Below are positions 8,948 to 17,263 of a DNA stretch of 64,000 bases, piece by piece (the first letter of the stretch is position 1; each line of letters opens with the position of its first letter). Source of the DNA: Gammaproteobacteria bacterium (lineage in GTDB: Bacteria; Pseudomonadota; Gammaproteobacteria; Thiohalomonadales; Thiohalomonadaceae); the NCBI GenBank assembly GCA_023228645.1, contig JALOAT010000002.1, forward strand, positions 1-64,000, written 5' to 3'. The translations under genes and the position numbers were made by a program. Below the pieces are notes generated by a model. That model was not told the origin of the DNA, made no database searches, and was given only the letters and a program-made list of their open reading frames with translations.

Positions 8948-9790
8948 TTACTTGCCACCGCCGAGCTGATGCACATAGACCGCCAGCTTCTTGAGGTCGG
9001 TCTCGCTCAGCTTGGTGTTGCCGAAGGTGGGCATCACGGCATTGCGCGACTCCGGGTCGGACGGATCGTTCACACCATGGGTAATGGTGTACTTGATGCC
9101 TTCGACCGTGCCGCTGAAGCGCCAGATACCGTCGGTCAGGTTGGCCGAGCCCAGGGCCTGCATGCCCTTGCCGTCCATGCCATGGCACGCGAAGCAGCCC
9201 TTCTCCATGAACAGCGGGGTGGAGGCGGGCTGGCCCTGCGCGATGGCGTTGGCGAGTTGGTCGATCTCGGCTTCGGACAGCTCCACGCCAGCCTTGGCGG
9301 GCATCATGCCCATACGGCCGTTGGTGATGGAGGCCTGGATGGTGTTGATGTCGCCGCCGTACAGCCAGTCGTCGTCAGCCAGCACGGGGTAGTTCGGGCC
9401 ACCCTGACCGCCACCGCCGTGGCAGGCGGCACAGTTGTCACCGAACAGCACCTTGGCGGACTTGACGGTGTAGTCGCGCAGTTCCTGATCACCCAGGATA
9501 CCGGCGGCGTCGGCCGTCACCAGGCGCTCCTCGTACTTGGCACGCACGGCCTCGATGGCCTTGAGGTCCTGCTTGTACTCGCCGACCTGGGTCCAGCCCA
9601 GGATGCCCTTGGTATAGCCGCCGAGGCTGGGCCACATGGGGTAGAACACGCCGTAGAGCACCACCAGCAGCCAGCTGGCGTGCAGGCCGATCATCCACCA
9701 CTTCGGCGGCGGATTGACGAGCTCCGCCAGATTGTCATCCCACACGTGCCCGGTGGTGGGCACCTGGTACGGGTTAGATTTGTCGGTCAT
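8948..9790 (-). CDS. ccoP: cbb3 cytochrome oxidase subunit III, dihaem cytochrome c
   Basis: This 280-residue subunit carries two c-type haem motifs, CAACH near residue 121 and CFACH near 199. The N-terminal portion contains the family sequence TTGHVWDDNLAELVNPPPKW and one transmembrane anchor (HASWLLVVLYGVFYP). Downstream methionines (GMMPAKAG and AVMPTFG) are probable haem ligands. It passes electrons from donors such as cytochrome c to CcoO and CcoN. The start overlaps the 3' end of ccoQ by 17 nt. Confidence 0.97.
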   Translation of the reverse strand: MTDKSNPYQVPTTGHVWDDNLAELVNPPPKWWMIGLHASWLLVVLYGVFYPMWPSLGGYTKGILGWTQVGEYKQDLKAIEAVRAKYEERLVTADAAGILGDQELRDYTVKSAKVLFGDNCAACHGGGGQGGPNYPVLADDDWLYGGDINTIQASITNGRMGMMPAKAGVELSEAEIDQLANAIAQGQPASTPLFMEKGCFACHGMDGKGMQALGSANLTDGIWRFSGTVEGIKYTITHGVNDPSDPESRNAVMPTFGNTKLSETDLKKLAVYVHQLGGGK

Positions 9791-9983
9791 TTGCTTTCTC
9801 CGTATCCGCGTCTATCGGTTCAAGACGCTGTGACTCGAACTTTGCTTTGTTCTTGGGGTGGAACACATACACATAGGCGAAGACCATCAGGCAGAAAATG
9901 CCCACCGTGACGGTCAGACCGATCCAATCGTGCAGCGTCATCGCTGCCCAATCGGTGTGGAAGTATTCCTGGAGATTACTCAC
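9774..9983 (-). CDS. ccoQ: cbb3 oxidase small subunit CcoQ
   Basis: A small protein of 69 residues with one membrane helix (about WIGLTVTVGIFCLMVFAYVYV) followed by FHPKNKAKFE, the usual CcoQ/FixQ end of the helix. It lies between ccoO and ccoP as in the canonical order. I chose GTG at 9983, inside the ccoO stop (GTGAGTAA), since GAGGG lies a workable distance upstream. A GTG at 9995 would give 73 residues and cannot be excluded. CcoQ stabilises the oxidase complex and is not catalytic. Confidence 0.9.
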   Translation of the reverse strand: MSNLQEYFHTDWAAMTLHDWIGLTVTVGIFCLMVFAYVYVFHPKNKAKFESQRLEPIDADTEKANDRQI

Positions 9984-10689
9984 GGTAATCCACACCCTCT
10001 TCGAACGTCACCATGGTGCCCAGGACCTGCAGGTAGGCCACGACGGCCTCCATTTCGGTCTTGCCGGCAACGGTCGCCTTGGCGGCGGTGATGTCGTCGT
10101 CCGTGTAGGGCACGCCGACCATCTTCATGGCCTTCATGGCCTTGACCACGTGATCACCGTCGACCTTGTTGGCATCGAGCCACGGATAGTTGGGCATGAC
10201 GGACTCCGGTACCACCGAGCGCGGGGCGCGGAGGTGACGGATGTGCCATTCATCGGAGTACTTGCCGCCCACGCGGGCCAGGTCCGGACCGGTACGCTTG
10301 GAACCCCACTGGAAGGGGTGGTCGTACATGGACTCGGAGGCCAGCGAGTAGTGGCCGTAGCGCTCCTTCTCGTCACGGAACGGACGGATCATCTGCGAAT
10401 GGCAGGTGTAGCAGCCTTCGCGCAGATAGACGTCACGACCGGCAAGTTCCAGAGCGGTGTAGGGGCGCATGCCGTCACCGGCCTTCCAGTCGGCCAGGGT
10501 CTGGCCGGCCTGACGCTGCCACACCACTTCGGGGTGCTTGTTGTGCTCCACCGTGTCCTTGATGAAGAACAGCGGCACGATTTCCACCAGGCCGCCGACC
10601 GACAGGAGCACCATCAACAGGACCAGCATAACGAAGACGTTACGCTCGGCCTTGTCTTGAAGCTTGGTTGAATGAATTTGATCAGCCAT
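9976..10689 (-). CDS. ccoO: cbb3 cytochrome oxidase subunit II, monohaem cytochrome c
   Basis: This 237-residue subunit has an N-terminal transmembrane helix (VFVMLVLLMVLLSVGGLVEI) and one haem c motif CYTCH followed by SQMIRPF, the FixO signature. A distal methionine is probably in VMPNYPWL. It links CcoP to the catalytic subunit CcoN. A strong AGGAGT ribosome-binding site precedes ATG at 10689, and the gene is 19 nt from ccoN. Confidence 0.97.
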   Translation of the reverse strand: MADQIHSTKLQDKAERNVFVMLVLLMVLLSVGGLVEIVPLFFIKDTVEHNKHPEVVWQRQAGQTLADWKAGDGMRPYTALELAGRDVYLREGCYTCHSQMIRPFRDEKERYGHYSLASESMYDHPFQWGSKRTGPDLARVGGKYSDEWHIRHLRAPRSVVPESVMPNYPWLDANKVDGDHVVKAMKAMKMVGVPYTDDDITAAKATVAGKTEMEAVVAYLQVLGTMVTFEEGVDYRE

Positions 10690-10708
10690 TGTTGTCTACT
10701 CCTTCGGC

Positions 10709-12130
10709 TCAGGCAGCGGCGGCGGCCGTGCGGACGCCACGGGTAGCGGCCACGCGGATGGTCATGACGGTGTTGTAGAGCATCACGACGGCGCCGGCCC
10801 AGTAGATGAGGCCACCGATGGCACGCATGGCGTAGTACGGGTGCATGGCAGCAACGGATTCGGCGAAGGTGTACGTCAAGGTGCCGAACTCGTCGTAGTC
10901 ACGCCACATCAGGCCCTGCATGATGCCGGACACCCACATGGCGGTGACGTAAACCACGGCGCCGATGGTGGCCATCCAGAAGTGCAGGTTCACCAACTTG
11001 GCGCTGTACATCTCGGTGTTCCACAGCTTCATCACCAGGTGGTACAGGGCGCCGGAGGCAACCATCGCCACCCAACCCAGGGCACCGGAGTGCACGTGGC
11101 CCACAGTCCAGTCGGTGTAGTGCGACAGGGCGTTGACGGTCTTGGACGACATGACCGGACCTTCGAAGGTGGACATGGCGTAGAAGGCCAGGGACATGAT
11201 GAGGAAGCGCAGCACGTAGTCGGTGCGGAGCTTATCCCAGGCACCCGAGAGGGTCATCATGCCGTTCACGGCGCCACCCCAGGAGGGGATGATCATGGCA
11301 AGCGACACGGCGGCACCCAGCGAACCGGTCCAGTCGGGCAGCGCGGTGTACTGGAGGTGGTGCGCACCCAGCCACACGTAGCCGAACATCAGGGCCCAGA
11401 AGTGGATGACCGACAGGCGGTAGGAGAACACCGGACGACCGGCCTGCTTCGGCACGAAGTAGTACATGATGCCGAGGAAGCCCGCAGTCAGGTAGAAGCC
11501 CACCGCGTTATGGCCCCACCACCACTGGATCATGGCGTCCTGCACACCGGAGAAGATGGAGTAGGACTTGGCGAGGCTGACGGGGATGGCGAGGCTGTTC
11601 ACCACGTGCAGGTAGGTGATCATCACCATCATGCCCATGAAGAACCAGTTCGACACGTAGATGTGCGAGGTCTTGCGGTTGGCCACGGTCATCACGAAGT
11701 TGAACGCGAACGACAGCCACACCACGGCAATCATGATGTCGATCCACCACTCGAGCTCGGCGTATTCCTTGCCCTGGGTCAGGCCCAGCGGCAGGGTAAT
11801 GACGGCGCACACGATGATGAGGTTCCAACCCCAGAAGCTGAACCAGCCCATGGCGCTGCTCCACAGCCGCACACCGCAGGTGCGCTGCACGGAGTAGAAC
11901 GCTGTGGCCATGAGGGCACAGCCGCCGAAGGCGAAGATCACTGCATTGGTATGCAGCGGACGCAGACGGCCGAAGGACAATTCCGCCAAATCAAAATTGA
12001 GGAACGGCCAGGCCAACTCGGATGCGACGTACACACCCACCAGGGTGCCTACGACCAGATAGACGATCGCCGCGACGGTAAACCATCTGACGACGTCAAA
12101 GTCGTATTTCTTGTCTACTTGTGCTTCCAC
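10709..12130 (-). CDS. ccoN: cbb3 cytochrome oxidase catalytic subunit I
   Basis: This 473-residue haem-copper oxidase subunit has about 12 membrane helices and the expected histidine ligands: HTNAVIFAFGG, WWWGHNAVGFYLTAG, GAHHLQYTALPDW and VGHVHSGALGW. It reduces O2 at the haem b3/CuB site with high affinity and pumps protons. Translation is assigned to GTG at 12130 because GAGAGGAGA lies about 8 nt upstream. A TTG at 12154 would place this Shine-Dalgarno sequence inside the coding region. It is first in ccoNOQP and is preceded by a long leader and an FNR-type promoter. Confidence 0.97.
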   Translation of the reverse strand: MEAQVDKKYDFDVVRWFTVAAIVYLVVGTLVGVYVASELAWPFLNFDLAELSFGRLRPLHTNAVIFAFGGCALMATAFYSVQRTCGVRLWSSAMGWFSFWGWNLIIVCAVITLPLGLTQGKEYAELEWWIDIMIAVVWLSFAFNFVMTVANRKTSHIYVSNWFFMGMMVMITYLHVVNSLAIPVSLAKSYSIFSGVQDAMIQWWWGHNAVGFYLTAGFLGIMYYFVPKQAGRPVFSYRLSVIHFWALMFGYVWLGAHHLQYTALPDWTGSLGAAVSLAMIIPSWGGAVNGMMTLSGAWDKLRTDYVLRFLIMSLAFYAMSTFEGPVMSSKTVNALSHYTDWTVGHVHSGALGWVAMVASGALYHLVMKLWNTEMYSAKLVNLHFWMATIGAVVYVTAMWVSGIMQGLMWRDYDEFGTLTYTFAESVAAMHPYYAMRAIGGLIYWAGAVVMLYNTVMTIRVAATRGVRTAAAAA

Positions 12131-12499
12131 GAGTAGTTCTCCTCTCTTTGCCAATAGTTACTTGCCAAGCTGCTCCCGCCTCGATCGGGGTTGAAGATCG
12201 TGGCGGCAAACCCCATTTCCGAGCAGCGCCCGGATCCTACCCCCTGTACCACCATTTAGGTAGCGGCGTACTCCTTATTTTCATGTTGCATTCCCTGGCG
12301 GACTCGGTCTTGCTCAGTTGCATCGCGCATGCATTTCGGGCCGCTCGCACGCGAGATGGACGGCAGCGTGGTGCAACAGGGAAAGATCGATAGAAGCGTG
12401 GTGCCTGACGCGGGGAGGGCGGTGGTCAATGCGATGGGGTATCGGCATGCAGCAGCACCTTATGTGACGCCGCGACCGGTTTCGCGACGTACGCGGCGC

Positions 12500-12505
12500 A
12501 TACTA
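12500..12505 (-). promoter_or_regulatory. -10 element of the FNR-dependent ccoN promoter
   Basis: TAGTAT on the minus strand matches four of six bases of TATAAT. Its first base is 31 nt downstream of the centre of the FNR box, the spacing of class II FNR promoters (box at -41.5). Transcription would start near 12493. Confidence 0.6.
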
Positions 12506-12528
12506 GCCAGCCTCAATATGAAGAAACA

Positions 12529-12542
12529 TTGATATTCGTCAA
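12529..12542 (-). promoter_or_regulatory. FNR-binding box for the ccoNOQP operon
   Basis: The plus strand reads TTGATATTCGTCAA, one mismatch from the FNR consensus TTGATNNNNATCAA. The site is just downstream of the fnr stop and upstream of ccoN. It is correctly placed relative to the TAGTAT hexamer for direct activation by FNR when oxygen is low. The product of the adjacent fnr gene is the obvious regulator. Confidence 0.75.
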
Positions 12543-12591
12543 ACAAGCCGGTAATTCCCATACAGGGAACACCCAGGGGTTTACTGGGTTA

Positions 12592-13359
12592 TCAGGCCTG
12601 GGAGAGGCGTGAAGGGGCAGGGCGGACGTTGGTGGCGAGGGCACGCAGGCGCGGCAGGTCGAGTATGCGGATGTGTTTGCGCTGGACCGTGAGCAGACCT
12701 TCCTCCTGGAAACGCGTGAACAGGCGGCTCACGGTTTCTACGGCAAGGCCCAGGTAATTGCCGATATCGTTGCGCGACATGCTGAGGTGAAACTCGGAGA
12801 CTGAGAAGCCCCGTTGCCGGTAACGATCCGAGAGACTGATGAGCAGCGCGGCCAGGCGCTCTTCCGCGCTCTTCTTGCCGAGCAGCATCAATAACGACTG
12901 GTCATGCAGAATTTCCTTGCTCATGACCTTGAGCAATTGGTGCTGCAGGCTGGGGACCTGCTCACTCAGCTGCTCCAGCTCGTCAAACGGGATCTCGCAG
13001 ACGCTGGAGGTCTCCAGGGCCTTGGCGGCACAGGGGTGATATTCGGCGGTGATGGCGGCGAGGCCGAGCAGTTCGCCCGGAAGATGAAAGCCGATGACCT
13101 GCTCGTGGCCGTCCTCGGTGGGGGCGAAAGTCTTGATGGACCCGGAGCGCACGGCATAGATCGCCTGGAAGCGGTCACCCACCTGGAACAGGTGCTCGCC
13201 GCGCCGCACCGGGCGCTTGCGGCGGATGATCCGGTCCAGCAGTTCCAGGTCCTCGTCACCGATGCCCACGGGCAGGCATAGCTGAAAAAGGTTGCAGTCC
13301 TTGCAGGCAACCTTGATCTGCGTTAGCGAGATGATTTTGCTGAGGTCTTCGCCTCCCAT
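12592..13359 (-). CDS. fnr: Oxygen-sensing transcription regulator of the FNR family
   Basis: This CRP/FNR-type regulator of 255 residues has the N-terminal cluster motif VACKDCNLFQLC and a fourth cysteine in YHPCAAKA, the four ligands of the oxygen-labile [4Fe-4S] cluster. The C-terminal helix-turn-helix contains GLAVETVSRLFTRF; Glu, Ser and Arg there match the FNR recognition helix that reads TTGAT. ATG at 13359 is preferred over TTG at 13389. It lies next to the cbb3 locus and an FNR box, a common association for control of microaerobic respiration. It is divergent from hisB. Confidence 0.93.
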   Translation of the reverse strand: MGGEDLSKIISLTQIKVACKDCNLFQLCLPVGIGDEDLELLDRIIRRKRPVRRGEHLFQVGDRFQAIYAVRSGSIKTFAPTEDGHEQVIGFHLPGELLGLAAITAEYHPCAAKALETSSVCEIPFDELEQLSEQVPSLQHQLLKVMSKEILHDQSLLMLLGKKSAEERLAALLISLSDRYRQRGFSVSEFHLSMSRNDIGNYLGLAVETVSRLFTRFQEEGLLTVQRKHIRILDLPRLRALATNVRPAPSRLSQA

Positions 13360-13498
13360 CGGGCCCGTCCGTGCAGGTGGAGAGGGCAATCCTCTTATAT
13401 GTCACCGGGACTTGCAAGGCTGTGTTCAACAGGAGCCTCACGATCAGGTATCCTAGGCGCCGCATTTATCCCGCATCCGCGGGATGCGAGGAACCGTC
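13360..13498. other. Divergent fnr-hisB intergenic region
   Basis: This 139-bp region must hold both the fnr and hisB promoters. I see no FNR box here, so FNR autoregulation is not supported. A small palindrome GCATCC-GCG-GGATGC (about 13473-13487) precedes the hisB ribosome-binding site GCGAGGA. Its role is unknown. Confidence 0.45.
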
Positions 13499-14092
13499 AT
13501 GGCAGCGCGCAGGGCGACCGTAGCCCGTAACACCCTGGAAACCCAAGTCGAGATCGAACTCGATCTGGACGGCAGCGGCCGTTCGGAACTGGCCACCGGA
13601 CTGCCCTTTTTCGAGCACATGCTCGACCAGGTGGCACGCCATGGCCTCCTCGACCTGCGCGTTAGTGCGCATGGCGACCTGCACATCGACGGCCATCACA
13701 CGGTGGAGGACGTCGGCATCACCCTCGGCCAGGCGTTTGCCCAGGCGGTGGGCGACAAGAAGGGCATCCGCCGCTATGGCCATGCCTACGTGCCGCTGGA
13801 CGAGGCCCTGTCGCGCGTGGTGATCGACCTCTCCGGGCGCCCGGGACTCGAGTTTCATGCGGAATTCCATCGTGCGCGCATGGGTGACCTCGAATCGGAC
13901 CTGGTGCGCGAATTCTTCCAGGGCTTCGTCAATCACGCCCAGGTGACGCTGCATGTGGACTGCCTGCGCGGGCGCAACGACCACCACGTGGCGGAGACCC
14001 TTTTCAAGGCCTTTGGCCGGGCGCTGCGCATGGCCCTTTCGCCCGACGAGCGCATGGCGGGGCAGATGCCGTCCACCAAGGGCACCCTTTAA
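13499..14092 (+). CDS. hisB: Imidazoleglycerol-phosphate dehydratase
   Basis: This 197-residue enzyme catalyses the sixth step of histidine synthesis (IGP to imidazole-acetol phosphate). Two metal-binding motifs are present, IDGHHTVEDVGI and DHHVAETLFKAFGRAL, as in the manganese-dependent enzyme. It is the monofunctional form, without the phosphatase domain of the E. coli protein. ATG at 13499 has GAGGA about 8 nt upstream; an earlier ATG at 13484 overlaps that site. It starts the hisBHAFIE run. Confidence 0.96.
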   Translation: MAARRATVARNTLETQVEIELDLDGSGRSELATGLPFFEHMLDQVARHGLLDLRVSAHGDLHIDGHHTVEDVGITLGQAFAQAVGDKKGIRRYGHAYVPLDEALSRVVIDLSGRPGLEFHAEFHRARMGDLESDLVREFFQGFVNHAQVTLHVDCLRGRNDHHVAETLFKAFGRALRMALSPDERMAGQMPSTKGTL

Positions 14093-14122
14093 AAGCATCA
14101 TCGAACCTTCGCGGTCTTTCTC

Positions 14123-14770
14123 ATGAGCTCCGTCGCCGTCATCGACTATGGCATGGGCAACCTGCATTCGGTAGCCAAGGCCCTCGAACACACCGGCTGC
14201 GTGGATCGGGTGGTGGTCACCCATGAGGCGGAACTCATCCGTCGCGCTAACCGCGTGGTGCTGCCTGGGGTCGGGGCCATCCGCGACTGCATGGCCGAAT
14301 TGCGCCGGCTGCATCTCGACGAATTGGTGTACGAGGTGGTACAGACCAAGCCCTTCCTCGGCGTATGCGTGGGCATGCAGGCCCTCATGGAGTGGAGCGC
14401 CGAGAACGACGGCACCCCCTGCCTGGGCCTGTTCCCGGGGCGGGTGGAGTATTTCGGCGCCAATCTGCGCGACCCGCACACCGGCGCCAGCCTGAAGGTC
14501 CCGCACATGGGCTGGAATCAGGTCCACCAGCGCGGCGAACACCCCCTGTGGAAGGGCATCGCCCAGGACACGCGCTTCTATTTCGTGCACAGCTACTGCG
14601 TGCAGCCCGCCGATGTCCCGTTCGTCGCCGCGAGCGCCACCCACGGCGTGACTTTCGCCGCGGCCGTGGCTCGTGGCAATATCTTCGCCACCCAGTTCCA
14701 TCCCGAGAAAAGCCATACCGCGGGACTGGCCCTGTATGCCAATTTCCTGCGCTGGGACGGTCAGTCCTGA
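14123..14770 (+). CDS. hisH: Imidazole glycerol phosphate synthase, glutaminase subunit
   Basis: This 215-residue class I glutamine amidotransferase releases ammonia for HisF. The nucleophile is the cysteine in LGVCVGMQ. The His/Glu of the triad are in TQFHPEKSH, and YGMGNLHSV marks the N-terminal strand. Its partner hisF lies downstream after hisA. Confidence 0.97.
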   Translation: MSSVAVIDYGMGNLHSVAKALEHTGCVDRVVVTHEAELIRRANRVVLPGVGAIRDCMAELRRLHLDELVYEVVQTKPFLGVCVGMQALMEWSAENDGTPCLGLFPGRVEYFGANLRDPHTGASLKVPHMGWNQVHQRGEHPLWKGIAQDTRFYFVHSYCVQPADVPFVAASATHGVTFAAAVARGNIFATQFHPEKSHTAGLALYANFLRWDGQS

Positions 14771-14806
14771 ACGCGTGCCCGAACCACTGTTAGAGGAAGC
14801 ACTTCC

Positions 14807-15544
14807 ATGCTGTTGATCCCCGCCATCGACCTGAAGGACGGCAAGTGTGTGCGTCTGCGCCAGGGCCGCATGGAGGATGCCACGGTGTTTTCGGACGATC
14901 CGGTGGCGGTCGCCAAGCGTTGGGTGGATGCCGGTGCGCGCCGGCTGCACCTGGTTGATTTGAACGGCGCGTTCGAGGGCAAGCCGGTGAACCGTGCGGC
15001 CATCGAGGCCATCTGCCGGGCTTTTCCGGAGCTGCCCATCCAGGTCGGCGGCGGCATCCGCGAGGAGGAAACCGTCGAGGCCTATCTGGAGCTGGGCGTC
15101 CAATACGTGATCATTGGCACCAAGGCGGTCAGCGCCCCCCATTTCGTCCAGGATCTGTGCCTGAATTTCCCGGGCCACATCATCGTCGGCCTGGATGCAA
15201 AAGAGGGCAAAGTGGCGGTAGACGGCTGGTCCAAACTCTCCAGGCACGACGTCATCGACCTCGCCCAGCATTTCGAGGATGACGGCGTATCGGCCATCGT
15301 CTACACCGACATCGGCCGCGACGGCATGATGAGCGGCGTCAACGTGGAGGCCACGGTGCGCCTCGCCGAGGCGGTGCAGATCCCCATCATCGCCTCCGGC
15401 GGCATTACCAATCTGGAAGACATCCGCAAGCTGTGCGAAGTGACGGACTCGGGTATCACCGCCGCCATCACCGGCCGCGCCATCTACGAAGGCACCCTCG
15501 ACTTCGCCGAGGGCCAACGCCTTGCGGATGAACTCTGCGGATAA
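14807..15544 (+). CDS. hisA: Phosphoribosylformimino-5-aminoimidazole carboxamide ribotide isomerase
   Basis: This 245-residue TIM barrel carries out the Amadori rearrangement of ProFAR to PRFAR. It begins LLIPAIDLKDGKCVRL, with the catalytic Asp early and another Asp in YTDIGRDGMMSG. Phosphate-binding glycines are in QVGGGIR and IASGGITN. A good AGAGGAAG site precedes the start. An inverted-repeat element separates it from hisF. Confidence 0.97.
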   Translation: MLLIPAIDLKDGKCVRLRQGRMEDATVFSDDPVAVAKRWVDAGARRLHLVDLNGAFEGKPVNRAAIEAICRAFPELPIQVGGGIREEETVEAYLELGVQYVIIGTKAVSAPHFVQDLCLNFPGHIIVGLDAKEGKVAVDGWSKLSRHDVIDLAQHFEDDGVSAIVYTDIGRDGMMSGVNVEATVRLAEAVQIPIIASGGITNLEDIRKLCEVTDSGITAAITGRAIYEGTLDFAEGQRLADELCG

Positions 15545-15552
15545 TGAAAACG

Positions 15553-15648
15553 GTCCGCAGGAACGCCAATCAACGCAGATCGCGTGAGCGGTGACATGAT
15601 GCGGGCGCCTCTTCAGACATTTGCGTCCATTCGCGTTCATTTACGGAC
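15553..15648. repeat. Inverted-repeat element 2 (diverged, between hisA and hisF)
   Basis: The arms start GTCCGCAGGAACGCCAATCA on the left and end in the complement of GTCCGTAAATGAACGCGAAT on the right. Arm identity is lower than in the other elements, but the layout is the same: outer GTCCG, then AACGC-type units, around a short centre. It sits inside an operon, so it must be transcribed and tolerated there. Confidence 0.6.
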
Positions 15649-15657
15649 TTAAAAACC

Positions 15658-16431
15658 ATGGGCCTCGCCAAACGCATCATTCCATGCCTGGACGTGGACA
15701 ACGGCCGGGTGGTCAAGGGCGTTCAGTTCGTCGACATCCGCGACGCGGGTGACCCGGTGGAGATCGCTCGCCGCTACGATCAGCAGGGCGCCGACGAGAT
15801 CACCTTCCTCGACATCACCGCCAGCGCCCACGAGCGCGAGACCATGGTGCACGTGGTGGAGCAGGTGGCCGGCCAGGTCTTCATCCCGCTCACCGTGGGC
15901 GGCGGCATCCGCACCAGCGCCGACGTGCGCCGCATGCTCAACGCCGGCGCCGACAAGGTGGCCATCAACACCGCCGCGGTGTTCAATCCCGAGTTCGTGA
16001 AAGAGGCCTCGGACAGTTTCGGCGCCCAGTGCATTGTGGTCGCCATCGACGCCAAGCGCGTCAGCGGTCCGGGCGAACCGGCGCGCTGGGAGATCTTCAC
16101 CCACGGCGGCCGCAAGCCCACCGGCCTCGACGCCGTGGTCTGGGCCGGACGCATGGTGGAATATGGCGCCGGCGAAATCCTGCTCACCAGCATGGACCGC
16201 GATGGCACCAAGGCCGGCTTCGACCTGGAGCTCACCCGCGCCGTGAGCGACGCCGTGCACGTGCCGGTCATCGCCTCGGGCGGGGTCGGCACGCTTGATC
16301 ACCTGGTGGACGGCATCAAGGAAGGCCACGCGGAAGCCGTGCTGGCCGCCAGCATCTTCCACTTCGGCGAATACACCATCGAGCAGGCCAAGCGCCGCAT
16401 GGCCGAGGCCGGCATCGAAGTGCGGCTGTAG
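15658..16431 (+). CDS. hisF: Imidazole glycerol phosphate synthase, cyclase subunit
   Basis: This 257-residue TIM barrel uses PRFAR and ammonia from HisH to make IGP and AICAR. The N-terminal LAKRIIPCLDVDNGRVVKG contains the catalytic Asp. The second Asp is in LTSMDRDGTKAGFD. Phosphate-binding GGGIRTSADV and SGGVG are present. Family length is exact. Confidence 0.97.
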   Translation: MGLAKRIIPCLDVDNGRVVKGVQFVDIRDAGDPVEIARRYDQQGADEITFLDITASAHERETMVHVVEQVAGQVFIPLTVGGGIRTSADVRRMLNAGADKVAINTAAVFNPEFVKEASDSFGAQCIVVAIDAKRVSGPGEPARWEIFTHGGRKPTGLDAVVWAGRMVEYGAGEILLTSMDRDGTKAGFDLELTRAVSDAVHVPVIASGGVGTLDHLVDGIKEGHAEAVLAASIFHFGEYTIEQAKRRMAEAGIEVRL

Positions 16432-16446
16432 CGTAATGAAAAGAAG

Positions 16447-16550
16447 TCAACGCAAAGGCGCGAAGGGCGCAAAGAACGCGAAGGGGACAATATGAGAAGC
16501 TTCCAATCCGAATCTTTGCGTCCTTGGCGCCCTTTGCGTCTTTGCGATGA
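16447..16550. repeat. Inverted-repeat element 3 (ACGCAAAGG-type arms)
   Basis: Left arm 16447-16484 and right arm 16514-16550 are about 37 nt long and largely complementary. Units read ACGCAAAGG, GCGCGAAGG, GCGCAAAG and ACGCGAAGG. Only about 29 bp separate the arms. It lies between hisF and hisI. Confidence 0.85.
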
Positions 16551-16562
16551 GGTCTTCTGCGG

Positions 16563-16949
16563 ATGACCTGGCTGGACGAGATCAAGTGGACCGAGGACGG
16601 GCTGGTGCCCGTCATTGCCCAGGAGACCGGCTCCGGGCGGGTGCTCATGTTCGCGTGGATGAACCGCGAATCCCTCGCGCGCACGGTGGCCGAGGGGCGT
16701 GCGGTGTACTGGTCGCGCTCGCGCGGCAAGCTCTGGCCCAAGGGCGAGGAATCGGGGCATGTGCAGCGCGTGGTCAGTATGCGCCTGGACTGCGACGCGG
16801 ATGTGCTGCTCATGGAGGTGGAACAGCTGGGCGGCATCGCCTGCCATACCGGCCGGCACAGCTGCTTTTACCGCGAACTGCGCGATGGGCAGTGGGTGGA
16901 GACCGATCCGGTACGGCGTGATCCCGACGAGATCTACAAAAAATCATGA
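16563..16949 (+). CDS. hisI: Phosphoribosyl-AMP cyclohydrolase
   Basis: This 128-residue zinc enzyme opens the purine ring of PR-AMP. Zinc/magnesium ligands lie in LDCDADVLL and ACHTGRHSCFYR. YWSRSRGKLWPKGEESGH is the substrate-binding signature. It is a separate gene from hisE (fused in E. coli), with which it overlaps by 4 nt (ATGA). Confidence 0.96.
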   Translation: MTWLDEIKWTEDGLVPVIAQETGSGRVLMFAWMNRESLARTVAEGRAVYWSRSRGKLWPKGEESGHVQRVVSMRLDCDADVLLMEVEQLGGIACHTGRHSCFYRELRDGQWVETDPVRRDPDEIYKKS

Positions 16950-17263
16950 ACGACATCCTCTCCCGCCTCGACGCCGTGCTGGCCGAGCGCAAGCACGCCG
17001 ACCCCGAATCTTCTTACGTGGCCAAGTTGTATGCTAAAGGCCTGGATTCCATACTGAAGAAGGTCGGCGAAGAGGCCACCGAGACCGTGATTGCCGCCAA
17101 GGGCGGTGACAAGGGACAGGTGATCTACGAAACCGCGGACCTGTGGTTCCACACCCTTGTGATGCTCAAGCACCTCGACCTGGGTCCGCAGGATGTGCTG
17201 GATGAACTGGCGCGCCGTTTCGGGCTCTCGGGTATCGAGGAGAAAGCCAGCCGAGGCCAGTGA
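16946..17263 (+). CDS. hisE: Phosphoribosyl-ATP pyrophosphatase
   Basis: This 105-residue all-alpha MazG-like enzyme hydrolyses PR-ATP to PR-AMP. The metal-binding motif KVGEEATETVIAAKGGD and the later YETADLWFH are family signatures. It is coupled to hisI upstream (ATGA) and its stop shares one base with the start of the HIT gene (TGATG). Confidence 0.96.
   Translation: MNDILSRLDAVLAERKHADPESSYVAKLYAKGLDSILKKVGEEATETVIAAKGGDKGQVIYETADLWFHTLVMLKHLDLGPQDVLDELARRFGLSGIEEKASRGQ

Larger units (their letters stand above)
12131..12591. other. 460-bp region between fnr and ccoN, mostly untranslated leader
   Basis: No gene is supported here. It holds the FNR-box promoter near its fnr-proximal end and, if that promoter is right, about 360 nt of ccoN leader. 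The leader has only scattered short frames. One 15-codon frame (ATG at about 12284, reading M K I R S T P L, preceded by no convincing ribosome-binding site) is not called. I saw no recognisable riboswitch. Confidence 0.6.

Noticed and set aside
12239..12285. 15-codon frame in the ccoN leader (candidate leader peptide)
   Set aside because: No convincing ribosome-binding site and no codon pattern that would suggest attenuation.
13466..15640. Long antisense open frame (about 724 codons) opposite hisB, hisH and hisA
   Set aside because: It is a mirror of the strong GC codon bias of the his genes, has a low-complexity Ala/His/Gly-rich composition and no motif.
16441..16560. CRISPR-like reading of the unit repeats in elements 3, 4 and 8
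   Set aside because: Units are 8-10 nt, contiguous and degenerate, with inverted arms and no spacers; no cas genes are near.
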